Notes: generated by a model from the sequence alone, not told the origin. A stretch of 64,000 bases of DNA from Burkholderia sp. SRS-46 (GCF_004343775.1 NZ_PTXL01000006.1:558001-622000); one strand, 5' to 3'; counted from the stretch's first letter, positions 1 through 12,316 are shown. Numbers and translations are program-made.

Positions 1-99
1 CAGGAAGCAGAAGCGGCGCAAGCCAAACTGCCCGCCGGCTGGAACGGCGCAGTTGCCGAGAGCCTGAACGAGCATCCGCTCTTCGCTTTCGCGTCATGA
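1..99 (+). CDS. ispE: 4-diphosphocytidyl-2-C-methyl-D-erythritol kinase, C-terminal end (partial)
   Basis: This is the last 32 codons of a gene that begins before the window, ending with a TGA at 97-99. The tail reads ...[18 protein letters not shown] and then Ala-Ser. That resembles the end of betaproteobacterial IspE, the GHMP kinase that phosphorylates CDP-methylerythritol in the non-mevalonate isoprenoid pathway. The following tRNA-Gln and prs match the usual betaproteobacterial order ispE-tRNA-prs, and this supports the call more than the short tail does. Confidence 0.7.
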   Translation, partial: QEAEAAQAKLPAGWNGAVAESLNEHPLFAFAS

Positions 100-151
100 A
101 GTTTTACTTTGCCGGACGACCTACCGTCCGTCAGAGTTGTCAGTTAAGTGT

Positions 152-228
152 AGGGGAGTCGCCAAGTTGGTCAAGGCACCGGATTTTGATTCCGGCATGC
201 GAGGGTTCGAGTCCTTCCTCCCCTGCCA
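152..228 (+). tRNA. tRNA-Gln (anticodon TTG)
   Basis: A full cloverleaf can be drawn. The acceptor stem AGGGGAG pairs with CTCCCCT, followed by G73 and an encoded CCA. The anticodon stem CCGGA/TCCGG encloses a loop TTTTGAT with anticodon TTG. The T arm is GAGGG-TTCGAGT-CCTTC with one G-T pair. It lies between ispE and prs, as in other betaproteobacteria. Confidence 0.96.
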
Positions 229-273
229 TAAATTTTCCCGCATTTTCCCGCCCAAGCCCGAAGCAGGTGCATG

Positions 274-1230
274 ATGAGCAGCCATGACGGCCTGATGGTT
301 TTTACTGGCAACGCGAATCCCGCGCTTGCTCAGGAAGTCGTCAATATCCTTGGAATCCCCCTCGGCAAGGCAATGGTCAGCCGTTTCTCCGACGGCGAGA
401 TCCAGGTCGAGATCCAGGAAAACGTGCGCGGCAAGGACGTCTTCGTCCTGCAATCCACGTGCGCGCCGACCAACGACAACCTGATGGAACTGATGATCAT
501 GGTCGATGCGCTGAAGCGCGCATCCGCCGGCCGGATCACCGCAGCCATCCCCTACTTCGGTTACGCCCGCCAGGATCGCCGCCCGCGTTCGGCGCGCGTC
601 GCGATCTCCGCGAAGATCGTCGCGAACATGCTGGAAATCGCCGGCGTCGAGCGGATCATCACGATGGATCTGCATGCCGACCAGATTCAGGGCTTCTTCG
701 ACATTCCGGTCGACAACATCTACGCGACGCCGATCCTGCTGGGCGACCTGCGCAAGCAGAACTACTCGGATCTGCTCGTCGTGTCGCCGGACGTCGGCGG
801 CGTGGTCCGCGCCCGTGCGCTCGCGAAGCAGCTCAACTGCGATCTCGCGATCATCGACAAGCGTCGCCCGAAGGCGAACGTCGCCGAAGTGATGAACATC
901 ATCGGTGAAGTCGAAGGCCGCACCTGCGTGATCATGGACGACATGGTCGACACCGCCGGCACGCTCTGCAAGGCAGCGCAAGTGCTGAAGGATCGCGGCG
1001 CGAAACAGGTGTTCGCCTACGCGACCCACCCGGTGCTGTCGGGTGGCGCCGCCGAGCGCATCTCCGCGTCGGCACTCGACGAACTCGTCGTCACCGACAC
1101 GATCCCGCTGTCCGCCGAATCGCTCGGCTGCTCGAAGATCCGCTCGCTGACGAGCGCGAGCCTGCTGGCCGAGACGTTCTCGCGGATCCGCCGCGGCGAT
1201 TCGGTGATGTCGCTGTTCGCGGAATCCTGA
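274..1230 (+). CDS. prs: Ribose-phosphate pyrophosphokinase
   Basis: This enzyme makes 5-phosphoribosyl-1-pyrophosphate (PRPP) from ribose 5-phosphate and ATP, for purine, pyrimidine, histidine, tryptophan and NAD synthesis in the cytosol. The protein is 318 aa, the normal bacterial length. The PRPP-binding loop [11 protein letters not shown] lies at about residues 218-228, and the flexible-loop/Mg site YARQDRR near residue 100. Two ATGs are adjacent (271 and 274). The second was chosen because AGCAGG at 262-267 sits at better spacing from it; the first adds one Met. The gene is followed by its own intrinsic terminator, so it can be transcribed separately from rplY. Confidence 0.97.
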   Translation: MSSHDGLMVFTGNANPALAQEVVNILGIPLGKAMVSRFSDGEIQVEIQENVRGKDVFVLQSTCAPTNDNLMELMIMVDALKRASAGRITAAIPYFGYARQDRRPRSARVAISAKIVANMLEIAGVERIITMDLHADQIQGFFDIPVDNIYATPILLGDLRKQNYSDLLVVSPDVGGVVRARALAKQLNCDLAIIDKRRPKANVAEVMNIIGEVEGRTCVIMDDMVDTAGTLCKAAQVLKDRGAKQVFAYATHPVLSGGAAERISASALDELVVTDTIPLSAESLGCSKIRSLTSASLLAETFSRIRRGDSVMSLFAES

Positions 1231-1260
1231 TCGGACATCGACAAGAAAAGCATGCGTAGA

Positions 1261-1288
1261 AAGCGAAGCGGCAACGCTTCGCTTTTTG
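1261..1288 (+). terminator. Intrinsic terminator after prs
   Basis: A perfect 10-bp stem AAGCGAAGCG / CGCTTCGCTT closes a GCAA tetraloop and runs into TTTTT. It lies 30 bp after the prs stop codon. Confidence 0.88.
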
Positions 1289-1391
1289 CACAATCGGCCG
1301 GGACTTACGAAACCCCGGCCGTTTCATTAGGGGCCGCCACATCGATGGCCCCGTTTTACTGCCTGGTCGCGGGCAGCAAATGGAGAAATAC

Positions 1392-1997
1392 ATGAAAGTC
1401 GTCGCTTTCGAGCGCCAATTGCAAGGTACGGGTGCGAGCCGCCGCCTGCGTAACGCCGGTAAGACCACGGGTATCGTCTACGGTGGTGAAGCAGCGCCGC
1501 AAATGATCGAACTCGATCACAACGCCCTGTGGCACGCGCTGAAGAAGGAAGCCTTCCACTCGTCGATCCTCGATCTCGAAGTGGCTGGCCAGTCGCAACC
1601 GGTTCTGCTGCGCGACGTGCAATACCACCCGTTCAAGCAACTGGTGCTGCACGTTGACTTCCAGCGCGTCGATGCGACGAAGAAGCTGCACACCAAGGTG
1701 CCGGTCCACTTCGTGAACGCCGAGACGAGCCCGGCCGTGAAGCTGTCGAGCGCGATCATCGCTCACGTCGTGACGGAAATCGAAGTCGAGTGCCTGCCGG
1801 CCGACCTGCCGGAATTCGTCGAAATCGACCTGTCGAAGATCGAAGCTGGCCAGTCGCTGCACGCGAAGGACATCGTGCTGCCGAAGGGCGTCGCGCTGAC
1901 CTCGCACGTCGAAGCTGAAAACCCGGTCGTCGCGTCGGCAGCCCTGCCGGCTGGCGCCGTGGCGGACGCGGCAGAAGGCGAAACGCCGGCTGCGTAA
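1392..1997 (+). CDS. rplY: 50S ribosomal protein L25/general stress protein Ctc
   Basis: This ribosomal protein binds 5S rRNA in the large subunit. It is 201 aa, the long Ctc/TL5 form: an N-terminal L25 beta-barrel (about residues 5-92), then the C-terminal TL5-type beta domain, and an Ala/Glu-rich tail. An upstream in-frame ATG at 1380 was rejected because the Shine-Dalgarno GGAGA at 1382-1386 lies between it and the ATG at 1392, at proper spacing for 1392. The neighbours prs and pth form the conserved prs-rplY-pth order. Confidence 0.96.
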   Translation: MKVVAFERQLQGTGASRRLRNAGKTTGIVYGGEAAPQMIELDHNALWHALKKEAFHSSILDLEVAGQSQPVLLRDVQYHPFKQLVLHVDFQRVDATKKLHTKVPVHFVNAETSPAVKLSSAIIAHVVTEIEVECLPADLPEFVEIDLSKIEAGQSLHAKDIVLPKGVALTSHVEAENPVVASAALPAGAVADAAEGETPAA

Positions 1998-2033
1998 GCG
2001 CCCTCTCGATCCGTTTTCCGAAACGGTCGACGC

Positions 2034-2067
2034 AACCCGCCGCGGCTTGCCCGGCGGGTTTTTCTTT
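2034..2067 (+). terminator. Intrinsic terminator after rplY
   Basis: An 8-bp stem AACCCGCC (2034-2041) pairs with GGCGGGTT (2053-2060) and is followed by a T-rich run with one C. It separates rplY from pth. Confidence 0.85.
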
Positions 2068-2105
2068 TTTGCGCCCAGGCGGCCCGCCGCCGCCATCGAA
2101 ACGTC

Positions 2106-2708
2106 ATGATCAAACTGATCGTCGGCCTCGGCAATCCCGGGGCGGAATACACCGCGACGCGCCACAACGCCGGCTTCTGGCTGATCGACCATCTGGCCCG
2201 CGACGCAGGCGCCACGCTGCGCGACGAGCGCCGCTTCCACGGCTTCTACGCGAAAGCCCGACTGCATGGCGAGGAAGTCCATCTGCTCGAGCCGCAGACG
2301 TACATGAACCGCTCCGGCCAGTCGGTCGTCGCGCTCGCGCACTTCTTCAAGATCCTGCCCGACCAGATTCTCGTCGCGCACGACGAGCTCGACCTGCCGC
2401 CCGGCACCGTCAAGCTGAAGCTCGGCGGCGGCAGCGGCGGCCACAACGGCCTGAAGGACATTTCCGCGCACCTGTCGTCGCAGCATTACTGGCGGCTGCG
2501 GATCGGCATCGGCCATCCGCGCGACCTGATCCCCGAAAGCGCGCGCGCCGGCGCGAAGCCGGATGTCGCGAACTTCGTGCTGAAGCCGCCGCGACGCGAA
2601 GAGCAGGACGTGATCGACGCGTCGATCGAACGCGCGCTCGCCGTGATGCCGATGGTCGTGAAGGGTGAGCTCGACCGCGCGACGATGCTGCTGCATCGCA
2701 ACGGCTGA
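2106..2708 (+). CDS. pth: Peptidyl-tRNA hydrolase
   Basis: This cytosolic esterase recycles peptidyl-tRNAs released prematurely from ribosomes. The protein is 200 aa, the standard length. The family signature GLGNPG is at residues 7-12, the catalytic His20 sits in TRHNAG, and Asp93 in [10 protein letters not shown]; both align with the E. coli enzyme. GGHNGLKDI near residue 115 is the tRNA-contacting loop. The ATG is at 2106 with only a weak ribosome-binding site, and it lies about 45 bp after the rplY terminator. Confidence 0.96.
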   Translation: MIKLIVGLGNPGAEYTATRHNAGFWLIDHLARDAGATLRDERRFHGFYAKARLHGEEVHLLEPQTYMNRSGQSVVALAHFFKILPDQILVAHDELDLPPGTVKLKLGGGSGGHNGLKDISAHLSSQHYWRLRIGIGHPRDLIPESARAGAKPDVANFVLKPPRREEQDVIDASIERALAVMPMVVKGELDRATMLLHRNG

Positions 2709-2817
2709 CCCGCTGCCCCACGCGCGCGGCCGAACCGCGCCGCGCGCACGACCGGTAACCCGCACCGCGCGGCCCGCATGAGGTAATCTCGTCGTTTTAC
2801 CTGTCAGGAGCCACGCG

Positions 2818-3885
2818 GTGAGCCGTTACTGGAGCGACGTCGTTCAGCAACTCGTGCCCTACGTGCCGGGCGAACAGCCCGCGCACGCGCACCCGGTCAA
2901 GCTGAACACCAACGAGAATCCCTATCCGCCTTCACCGCGCGTCGTCGCGGCGATCGCGCACGAACTCGGCGAGGCCGGCGACTCGCTGCGCCGCTATCCG
3001 GATCCGCTCGCGCGCCAGCTGCGCGAAACGGTGGCCGCCCACCACCGGCTGTCGCCCGACCAGGTGTTCGTCGGCAACGGCTCCGACGAAGTGCTCGCCC
3101 ACGCGTTCCAGGCATTGCTCAAGCACGACCGGCCGCTGCGCTTCCCCGACATCTCGTACAGCTTCTATCCGACCTATGCGCGGCTGTACGGCATCGCATG
3201 CCAGGCGCTGCCGCTCGCCGACGATTTCTCGATCCGCGTCGACGACTACCTCGGCGATGCGGGCTGCGTGCTGTTCCCGAACCCGAACGCGCCGAGCGGC
3301 CGCGCGCTGCCGCTCGCGGACATCGAGCGGATCGTCGCCGCGAACCCGTCGTCGGTGGTCGTGATCGACGAGGCCTATGTGGATTTCGGCGCGCAGTCGG
3401 CCATTTCGCTGATCGACCGCTACCCGAACCTGCTCGTCGTGCACACGACATCGAAGGCCCGCTCGCTCGCGGGGATGCGGGTCGGCTTCGCGTTCGGCCA
3501 TGCCGGCCTGATCGAGGCGCTGAACCGCGTGAAGGACAGCTTCAACTCGTATCCGCTCGATCGTCTCGCGCAAGTCGCGGCGCGCGCGGCCTACGAAGAC
3601 GACGCGTACTTCGACGCGACCTGCCGGCGCGTGATCGACAGCCGTACGCGGCTCACGCGAGCGCTGGAGGAACTGGGGTTCGACGTGGTGCCGTCGGCCG
3701 CGAATTTCGTGTTCGCGCGCCATCCGGCACATGACGCGGGCACGCTCGCGGCGCGGCTGAAGGAACGGGAGATTTTCGTGCGGCACTTCAAGCTGCCGCG
3801 GATCGACCAGCATCTGCGCATCACCGTCGGCACCGATGCCGAGTGCGACGCGTTCGTCGCGGCGCTGCGCGACCTGCTGGGCTGA
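2818..3885 (+). CDS. hisC: Histidinol-phosphate aminotransferase
   Basis: A class II/I-fold PLP aminotransferase that converts imidazole acetol phosphate to histidinol phosphate in histidine synthesis. The protein is 355 aa. The PLP Schiff-base lysine is Lys213 in [14 protein letters not shown], and the N-terminal motif [12 protein letters not shown] is typical of HisC. Translation starts at a GTG placed after AGGAG. It is not in a his operon here: pth precedes it and a convergent ferredoxin gene follows. Burkholderia genomes often carry more than one hisC, so this copy may be an additional one or may also serve aromatic amino acid transamination (inference). Confidence 0.92.
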   Translation: MSRYWSDVVQQLVPYVPGEQPAHAHPVKLNTNENPYPPSPRVVAAIAHELGEAGDSLRRYPDPLARQLRETVAAHHRLSPDQVFVGNGSDEVLAHAFQALLKHDRPLRFPDISYSFYPTYARLYGIACQALPLADDFSIRVDDYLGDAGCVLFPNPNAPSGRALPLADIERIVAANPSSVVVIDEAYVDFGAQSAISLIDRYPNLLVVHTTSKARSLAGMRVGFAFGHAGLIEALNRVKDSFNSYPLDRLAQVAARAAYEDDAYFDATCRRVIDSRTRLTRALEELGFDVVPSAANFVFARHPAHDAGTLAARLKEREIFVRHFKLPRIDQHLRITVGTDAECDAFVAALRDLLG

Positions 3886-3900
3886 ACGGGCGGGAACGGC

Positions 3901-3928
3901 CCGGGCGGCTCAGGCCGCCCGGCCCTTT
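3901..3928. terminator. GC-rich hairpin between convergent hisC and ferredoxin genes
   Basis: A perfect 9-bp stem CCGGGCGGC / GCCGCCCGG with loop TCAG lies between two converging genes. On the plus strand it is followed by CCCTTTATTG, so it is a plausible but not ideal terminator for hisC. Confidence 0.55.
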
Positions 3929-3934
3929 ATTGCG

Positions 3935-4213
<279 letters not shown>

Positions 4214-4260
4214 TCATCGGGCCAGTGGCCGGTTTCGCGCGGAGACCGGCCGGCGCCGCT

Positions 4261-5486
<1,226 letters not shown>

Positions 5487-5711
5487 ACGGAAGGAATATC
5501 GACGACGGAGGATCGGGCGCGCACGCGGCACGCCGCCAAACAGGCGCACGTTACCACAGCGGCGTCGCGTGCTGCCGCGAGCGCCGCGCTGCGCCTGATA
5601 AAATGCCGGGTTTCGGCTGTCGCGCGCCGTGCCCGCACGGGTGCGCGCGGCGGCCCGCACGCAGTCCGCGCCGCCAGCGGCAACGGCCTGCCCTCTTCCC
5701 GACGCCAGACC

Positions 5712-6902
5712 ATGTTCAGTTTCTTCAAACGATTCAAGAAAACGCAGGATCCGACTCCCGCGGAATCGCCGTCGGCCGCCGAGCCGCTGCCGGACGCGCA
5801 GCCCGCCTCCGGGCCGGCCGCTGCGCCGACCGCAAGCACGCCGCAGCCGGCGCCCGCCGCGCGCGAATCGGCGCCGCAGCCACCCGCCCCCGCGCAACCG
5901 GCCGCGCCGGCCGTCGTGATGACGGTCACGCCGGCCAACAATGGCCGCAACGAAGTCGTCGAGACGGTCGAGATCGTCCCGCCGCCGCTGCAGGAGCCGG
6001 GCGCGAAGAAGTCGTGGCTCGCGCGCCTGAAGTCCGGGCTCGCGAAGACCGGCTCGAACATCACCGGCGTGTTCGTCAACACGAAGATCGACGAGGACCT
6101 CTACGAGGAGCTCGAAACCGCGCTGCTGATGTCCGATGCCGGCGTCGACGCGACCGAGTACCTGCTCGGCGCGCTGCGCGAGAAGGTGCGCATCGGCCGG
6201 CTCACCGACCCGCAGCAGGTCAAGGTCGCGCTGCGCGACCTGCTCGTCGAGCTGCTGCAGCCGCTCGAGAAATCGCTGATGCTCGGCCGCGCGCAGCCGC
6301 TCGTGATGATGATCGCGGGCGTCAACGGCGCCGGCAAGACGACCAGCATCGGCAAGCTTGCCAAGCACCTGCAGAGCTTCGACCAGTCGGTGCTGCTGGC
6401 CGCCGGCGACACGTTCCGCGCGGCCGCGCGCGAGCAGCTGACGATCTGGGGCGAGCGCAACAACGTGACGGTCGTGCAGCAGGAAAGCGGCGATCCGGCC
6501 GCGGTGATCTTCGACGCGGTCAGTGCCGCGCGCGCGCGCGGCATCGACGTGATGATGGCCGACACGGCCGGCCGCCTGCCGACGCAGCTGCACCTGATGG
6601 AAGAGCTGAAGAAGGTGAAGCGGGTGATCTCGAAGGCGCACGACGGCGCGCCGCACGAGGTGCTGCTCGTGATCGACGCGAACACGGGCCAGAACGCGCT
6701 CACGCAGGTGAAGGCGTTCGACGACGCGCTCGGCCTGACCGGCCTGATCGTCACGAAGCTCGACGGCACCGCGAAGGGCGGCATCCTGGCCGCGATCGCG
6801 CGGCAGCGCCCGGTGCCCGTCTACTTCATCGGCGTCGGCGAGAAGGTCGAGGACCTGCAGCCGTTCAGCGCGGAGGAATTCACGGACGCGCTGCTCGGCT
6901 GA
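5712..6902 (+). CDS. ftsY: Signal recognition particle receptor FtsY
   Basis: The SRP receptor GTPase docks SRP-ribosome complexes at the inner membrane. The protein is 396 aa. An N-terminal acidic/Pro-Ala-rich A domain (about 1-90) is followed by the N domain and the GTPase G domain: P-loop GVNGAGKTTS near residue 203, DTAGRLPTQ, and TKLDGTAKGG. The short A domain begins MFSFFKRFKK, a basic amphipathic segment suited to membrane contact. A terminator directly follows. Confidence 0.97.
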   Translation: MFSFFKRFKKTQDPTPAESPSAAEPLPDAQPASGPAAAPTASTPQPAPAARESAPQPPAPAQPAAPAVVMTVTPANNGRNEVVETVEIVPPPLQEPGAKKSWLARLKSGLAKTGSNITGVFVNTKIDEDLYEELETALLMSDAGVDATEYLLGALREKVRIGRLTDPQQVKVALRDLLVELLQPLEKSLMLGRAQPLVMMIAGVNGAGKTTSIGKLAKHLQSFDQSVLLAAGDTFRAAAREQLTIWGERNNVTVVQQESGDPAAVIFDAVSAARARGIDVMMADTAGRLPTQLHLMEELKKVKRVISKAHDGAPHEVLLVIDANTGQNALTQVKAFDDALGLTGLIVTKLDGTAKGGILAAIARQRPVPVYFIGVGEKVEDLQPFSAEEFTDALLG

Positions 6903-6929
6903 CCGCCGCGCGACATCGTCTCCCACCGA

Positions 6930-6952
6930 GGGCGCCGGAAGGCGCCCTTTTT
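6930..6952 (+). terminator. Intrinsic terminator after ftsY
   Basis: A perfect 7-bp stem GGGCGCC / GGCGCCC with loop GGAA is followed by TTTTT, 28 bp beyond the ftsY stop. Confidence 0.88.
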
Positions 6953-6971
6953 CATGCGCGCGCGGCCCGCG

Positions 6972-7616
6972 TCACTCCGCGTCGGGCTGCACGCCGGGCG
7001 CGGCCGCCTTGAACGCGTCGAGCGTGATCGCGTGGTCGTAGATGCGCTGGATCGTCGGAAAGACCGACGTGTCGATCGAGAAGCGGTTCGCATTGAACAC
7101 CTGCGGCACGAGGCAGAGGTCGGCGAGCGTCGGCGAATCGCCGAAGCACAGCCGGCCGGTGCGCGGATCGTTCGCGAGGCGCGCCTCGAGCGTCCCGAAC
7201 CCGGTCTCGATCCAGTGCCGGTACCAGTCGTTCTTCGCCTCTTCCGACACCTGCAGCATGTGCTTCAGGTACTTCAGCACCCGCAGGTTGTCGAGCGGAT
7301 GGATCTCGCAGGCGATCTGCAGCGCGATCGCCCGCACGTAGGCGCGATCGACCGGCTGCGTCGGCAGCAGCGCGGGTTCCGGATGGGTCTCCTCGAGATA
7401 CTCGATGATCGCGAGCGACTGCTGCAGCGTCGCATCGCCGTCGATCAGCGTCGGCACCAGCGCATCCGGGTTCAGCGCGCGGTATTCGTCCTTCAGTTGC
7501 TGGCCGCCGTCGCGCAGCATGTGCACGGGCACGTAGTCGAACGGCAGCTGCTTCAGGTTCAGGGCGATCCGCACGCGGTACGAGGCGGAACTGCGGAAAT
7601 AGCTGTAAAGCTTCAT
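6972..7616 (-). CDS. maiA: Maleylacetoacetate isomerase (zeta-class glutathione S-transferase)
   Basis: This glutathione-dependent enzyme isomerises maleylacetoacetate to fumarylacetoacetate in tyrosine/homogentisate breakdown. The protein is 214 aa. The zeta-class signature SSASYRVRIALNLK at residues 9-22 carries the catalytic Ser/Cys-type motif. A thioredoxin-like N-terminal half with NPDALVPTL and an all-helical C-terminal GST half follow. The rest of the tyrosine pathway is not in the window, so a maleylpyruvate isomerase role in gentisate breakdown cannot be excluded. It converges with ftsY. Confidence 0.88.
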   Translation of the reverse strand: MKLYSYFRSSASYRVRIALNLKQLPFDYVPVHMLRDGGQQLKDEYRALNPDALVPTLIDGDATLQQSLAIIEYLEETHPEPALLPTQPVDRAYVRAIALQIACEIHPLDNLRVLKYLKHMLQVSEEAKNDWYRHWIETGFGTLEARLANDPRTGRLCFGDSPTLADLCLVPQVFNANRFSIDTSVFPTIQRIYDHAITLDAFKAAAPGVQPDAE

Positions 7617-7831
7617 CGGATGTCTCTCGTTGTCTCGTGATCGGCCTGCGCACGCGCACCGGGCGTCGCGCCGGGCCGGCCGCCGGGGCCGGTGCGCGCA
7701 TGGCCGGGCCTGTGAGTGTAGCGCGCCGCGACGCGTCCGCGCGCTTGCCAGAACCGCGCAAATGCGATACTCAGAGGGTTCCTCACATCACTTCCGCGCG
7801 GCCCCGACGCCGGCCGCCCCGACACGCTTCG

Positions 7832-8815
7832 ATGACCGCTTCCCACGATCCCGCCGCCCCCGCCACCGAACCGTTCCACTGCGCCCGCTTCATCAAGGAA
7901 ATCGGGCGCGGCCCGCACGGCGCGCGCGCCCTGTCCGCCGAGGACACGTTCGCGCTGTATCGCGCGATGCTCGACGCGCGCGTGTCGGACCTCGAACTCG
8001 GCGCGATCCTGATCGCGTATCGCCTGAAGGGCGAGAGCGCCGACGAACTGGCCGCGATGCTGGCCGCCGCGCATGCGTCGTTCGAGCCCGTGCACGTGCG
8101 CGGCAGCGCGTTCCGCCCGGTGTCGATCCCGAGCTACAACGGCGCGCGCAAGCAGCCGAACCTCGTGCCGCTGCTCGCGCTCCTGCTCGCGCGCGAAGGC
8201 GTGCCGGTGCTCGTGCACGGCGTCGCGCACGACCCGGGCCGGGTGACGAGCGCCGAGATCTTCGCGGCGCTGTCGATCGCGCCGTCGGCATCGCACGACG
8301 CGATCGAGGACATGCTCGCCGAACGCCGCGTCGCGTTCGCGCCGATCGACGCGCTCGCGCCGCGGCTCGCGCGCCTGCTGGCGATGCGCGGCGTGCTCGG
8401 CGTGCGCAACTCGACGCATACGCTGGTGAAGATCCTCCAGCCGTTCGCGGCCGCGGGCCTGCGGCTCGTCAACTACACGCATCCGCCTTACCGCGACAGC
8501 CTCGCGCAACTGTTCCGCGACCATCCGGACGCCGCGCGCGGCGGCGCGCTGCTCGCACGCGGCACCGAGGGCGAGGCGGTCGCCGACACGCGCCGCCAGG
8601 TGCAGGTCGACTGGCTGCACGACGGCGTCTGCGACACGCTGATCGATGCCGAGCGCGCCGCGGCCGACGCGCCGCCGGTCGCCCTGCCGGAATCGCGCGA
8701 TGCGGCGACCACGGCCGCCTGGACCGACGCGGTGCTGCGCGGCGAGATTCCGGTGCCGGAGACGGTCGCGCGGCAGGTCGAGACGATCGTGCGCATCGCC
8801 CGCGTCGACGCGTGA
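7832..8815 (+). CDS. ybiB: YbiB family DNA-binding protein (TrpD2-like)
   Basis: The protein is 327 aa with the fold of anthranilate phosphoribosyltransferase (TrpD) family members: a short helical N-terminal domain containing EIGRGPHGARALS, then a glycosyltransferase-3-like domain with SYNGARKQPNLVPLLALLLA. YbiB/TrpD2 proteins lack the trp catalytic function and bind nucleic acids; in E. coli YbiB is linked to the SOS response. The ATG at 7832 was chosen over an upstream in-frame start at 7637 because the upstream stretch is low-complexity and Arg/Pro/Ala-rich. The gene ends about 100 bp before the leuA leader. Confidence 0.85.
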   Translation: MTASHDPAAPATEPFHCARFIKEIGRGPHGARALSAEDTFALYRAMLDARVSDLELGAILIAYRLKGESADELAAMLAAAHASFEPVHVRGSAFRPVSIPSYNGARKQPNLVPLLALLLAREGVPVLVHGVAHDPGRVTSAEIFAALSIAPSASHDAIEDMLAERRVAFAPIDALAPRLARLLAMRGVLGVRNSTHTLVKILQPFAAAGLRLVNYTHPPYRDSLAQLFRDHPDAARGGALLARGTEGEAVADTRRQVQVDWLHDGVCDTLIDAERAAADAPPVALPESRDAATTAAWTDAVLRGEIPVPETVARQVETIVRIARVDA

Positions 8816-8883
8816 GCCCGTGCCGGCGCGGCGTGCCGTCGGCACCCGGCCACGCGTCGCCGGCCCCTTCCGACACCGCGCAT

Positions 8884-8911
8884 TTGACACGCGCACGCAT
8901 CCTGGCATAGA
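8884..8911 (+). promoter_or_regulatory. Candidate promoter of the leuA leader transcript
   Basis: A perfect -35 TTGACA (8884-8889) is followed after 16 bp by CATAGA (8906-8911), a weak -10; a 17-bp spacing gives ATAGAG. The predicted start lies near 8918, only a few bases before the leader peptide ATG at 8921. Confidence 0.6.
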
Positions 8912-8920
8912 GTTGTCGCC

Positions 8921-10874
<1,954 letters not shown>

Positions 10875-10951
10875 CGGTTCGCGTCAGGGTTTGAGGAAGG
10901 TCGGCAGGCGGTGCAGGACCGCCCGCGCAGCAAGCGATCCGTGCTGCACGG

Positions 10952-10982
10952 GAAAAGCAGAAGCGGCCCAGAAGGCCGCTTC
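10952..10982 (-). terminator. Hairpin between convergent leuA and NTF2-like gene
   Basis: A 9-bp perfect stem GAAGCGGCC / GGCCGCTTC with a 5-nt loop lies between the two convergent genes. Read on the minus strand it is followed by TGCTTTTCC, a modest U-tract, so it probably ends the minus-strand gene. Confidence 0.6.
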
Positions 10983-11014
10983 GGACGGGACACGAAAAGG
11001 AATGCCACGCGCGT

Positions 11015-11398
11015 TCATGTCTCGGTCGCGCACCGCGTCGCCTGCCACGCAAGCAGGCGCCAGCGCCCCTGCTCCTGCGCCTGCACGGCGGTGTACGCAA
11101 TCAGGAACACGAGGCCGCCGTTGTTCGTTTCCATCTCGATCAGCGCCCGCCCGGTGACGACGCAGGTCGCGTCGCCGACGGGCAGCACGTCCTGCGACTG
11201 GACTTCGATCTGACGATAGCGGCGGCGGCCGGCAGCGATCGAATCGACGAACTGCTGCTTGGTTTCCCGTTTGCCGTTGGTGTGCACGTAGAACACCTTG
11301 TCCGACAGCAGCGCGTCGAGCGCCTCGCCGTCGCCGTCCACCATCGCCCGGAACCGATCGCGCTCGAGCGCGCGGATCGCATCGACCACCTTCGCCAT
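11015..11398 (-). CDS. NTF2-like (SnoaL/DUF4440) family protein
   Basis: A 127-aa protein with the cone-shaped alpha+beta fold pattern of the NTF2 superfamily: an N-terminal helix pair (VVDAIRALERDRFRAMVDGD), then strands with VFYVHTNGKRETKQQFVDSI and a closing WRLLAWQATR strand. Members are ketosteroid-isomerase-like enzymes or ligand-binding proteins; the exact substrate cannot be told. The ATG at 11398 follows GAGGAG at good spacing. A TTG six codons upstream is also open but lies before that ribosome-binding site. It is followed by pagL's end in the upstream direction with no obvious link in function. Confidence 0.75.
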   Translation of the reverse strand: MAKVVDAIRALERDRFRAMVDGDGEALDALLSDKVFYVHTNGKRETKQQFVDSIAAGRRRYRQIEVQSQDVLPVGDATCVVTGRALIEMETNNGGLVFLIAYTAVQAQEQGRWRLLAWQATRCATET

Positions 11399-11443
11399 CG
11401 CCAGACTCCTCGGCAACGCGCACGCCGTGCGCGGGCGTGCGGA

Positions 11444-12016
11444 TCAGAAGTTGTACTGCAGATAGAACTGGTGGAAATTTATACCAGGATTCGGCTCTTT
11501 GATACCCGCGTTAGACACATGTTGAAAACGGTAGCCGACCTGATACTGTTGCCGTTGCCCGAACTGCATGCCCACGCCGCCCATGGAGGCGAACTGGAAT
11601 GCGGTCGCCATCGAGAAATTCGTCGCAATGGTCGGATGCGACAGCAGACGCACGCCCGCGCCGGCTTCGACGTAAGGCCGGAATGCGCCGGCGCTCTTGA
11701 TGAAGCGGATCACCGGCGTCCCGCCGATCTCCCAGATGCTCGTGTGAATATTGCCGTTCGTGTGCCAGTAGCCGACGTGGCCTTCCATCACGAACGCGAA
11801 GTGCCAGCCGCCGATCTCCCACCAGGTCCAGTCCGGATCCCAGACCACGCCGAGATCGCCCTTGTCGATGCCGTGGCGATCCGAGAACCCGCCGCCCGCC
11901 TGGATCCCCCACCGATCCGCAAACGCTGCGCCTGAACTGCCCAGCAATGACGCCGCCAGGGCCGCGTGCAACGCAAACCGGCAAGCCCGCCGGCGGTTAT
12001 CGTTCTTATTGTTCAT
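11444..12016 (-). CDS. pagL: Lipid A 3-O-deacylase (PagL family)
   Basis: An outer-membrane beta-barrel enzyme that removes the 3-position acyl chain of lipid A, altering LPS toxicity and membrane properties. The protein is 190 aa. A signal peptide (about 1-33, positive start then an Ala/Leu core ending AAFAD) is followed by alternating amphipathic strands and the C-terminal signature YRFQHVSNAGIKEPNPG, which supplies the catalytic His and Ser (HxS) with a nearby Glu. The chain ends QYNF, an aromatic C-terminus recognised by the BAM machinery. The ATG at 12016 follows TTGGAG; an upstream start at 12055 would break the signal peptide. Family members occur in Pseudomonas, Bordetella and Burkholderia. 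Confidence 0.88.
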   Translation of the reverse strand: MNNKNDNRRRACRFALHAALAASLLGSSGAAFADRWGIQAGGGFSDRHGIDKGDLGVVWDPDWTWWEIGGWHFAFVMEGHVGYWHTNGNIHTSIWEIGGTPVIRFIKSAGAFRPYVEAGAGVRLLSHPTIATNFSMATAFQFASMGGVGMQFGQRQQYQVGYRFQHVSNAGIKEPNPGINFHQFYLQYNF

Positions 12017-12059
12017 CTGACACTCCAACTTTATAGGTTGAATGGAGCCAGCCACCGGA

Positions 12060-12289
12060 CGGCCGGACTCGAGCGAACAGAATGGTATGGTAAAGGACTT
12101 TTCCGATCGGCATCACGGAATGAAATGGTTTGCTTCCAAATCGACAAAAATCGGAATTGTCTGCTTAATCTCCTGAAAAACAACGGGTTACGGAACTTGT
12201 CCGGATTCGAGCGGTCGCACCTAAAGCTATCAACATCGCAAGATCGATAGGAAAACGGGAACTCCAAAGCCCGTACCCCCTCTAAGGAA
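12060..12289. other. AT-richer intergenic stretch upstream of rpoH and pagL
   Basis: This segment between the divergent pagL and rpoH is visibly lower in GC than its surroundings, with A/T runs such as GACAAAAATCGG and CTGAAAAACAACGGG. I see no credible coding frame in it; one short open frame here lacks a ribosome-binding site. It probably holds the promoters of both genes. CCCCCTCT just before the CIRCE element resembles a sigma-32 -10 core, but no convincing -35 partner is visible. Confidence 0.5.
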
Positions 12290-12316
12290 TTAGCACTCAG
12301 TTGGCGGGAGTGCTAA
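12290..12316. promoter_or_regulatory. CIRCE element (HrcA operator) upstream of rpoH
   Basis: A perfect inverted repeat TTAGCACTC (12290-12298), 9-bp spacer, GAGTGCTAA (12308-12316) matches the CIRCE consensus exactly. It lies 61 bp before the rpoH start, so HrcA probably represses rpoH directly. Confidence 0.95.

Noticed and set aside
12060-12285. A horizontally acquired fragment because of lower GC
   Set aside because: The stretch is short, non-coding and flanks divergent promoters; lower GC is normal for such regions, and no repeat or mobile element border was seen.
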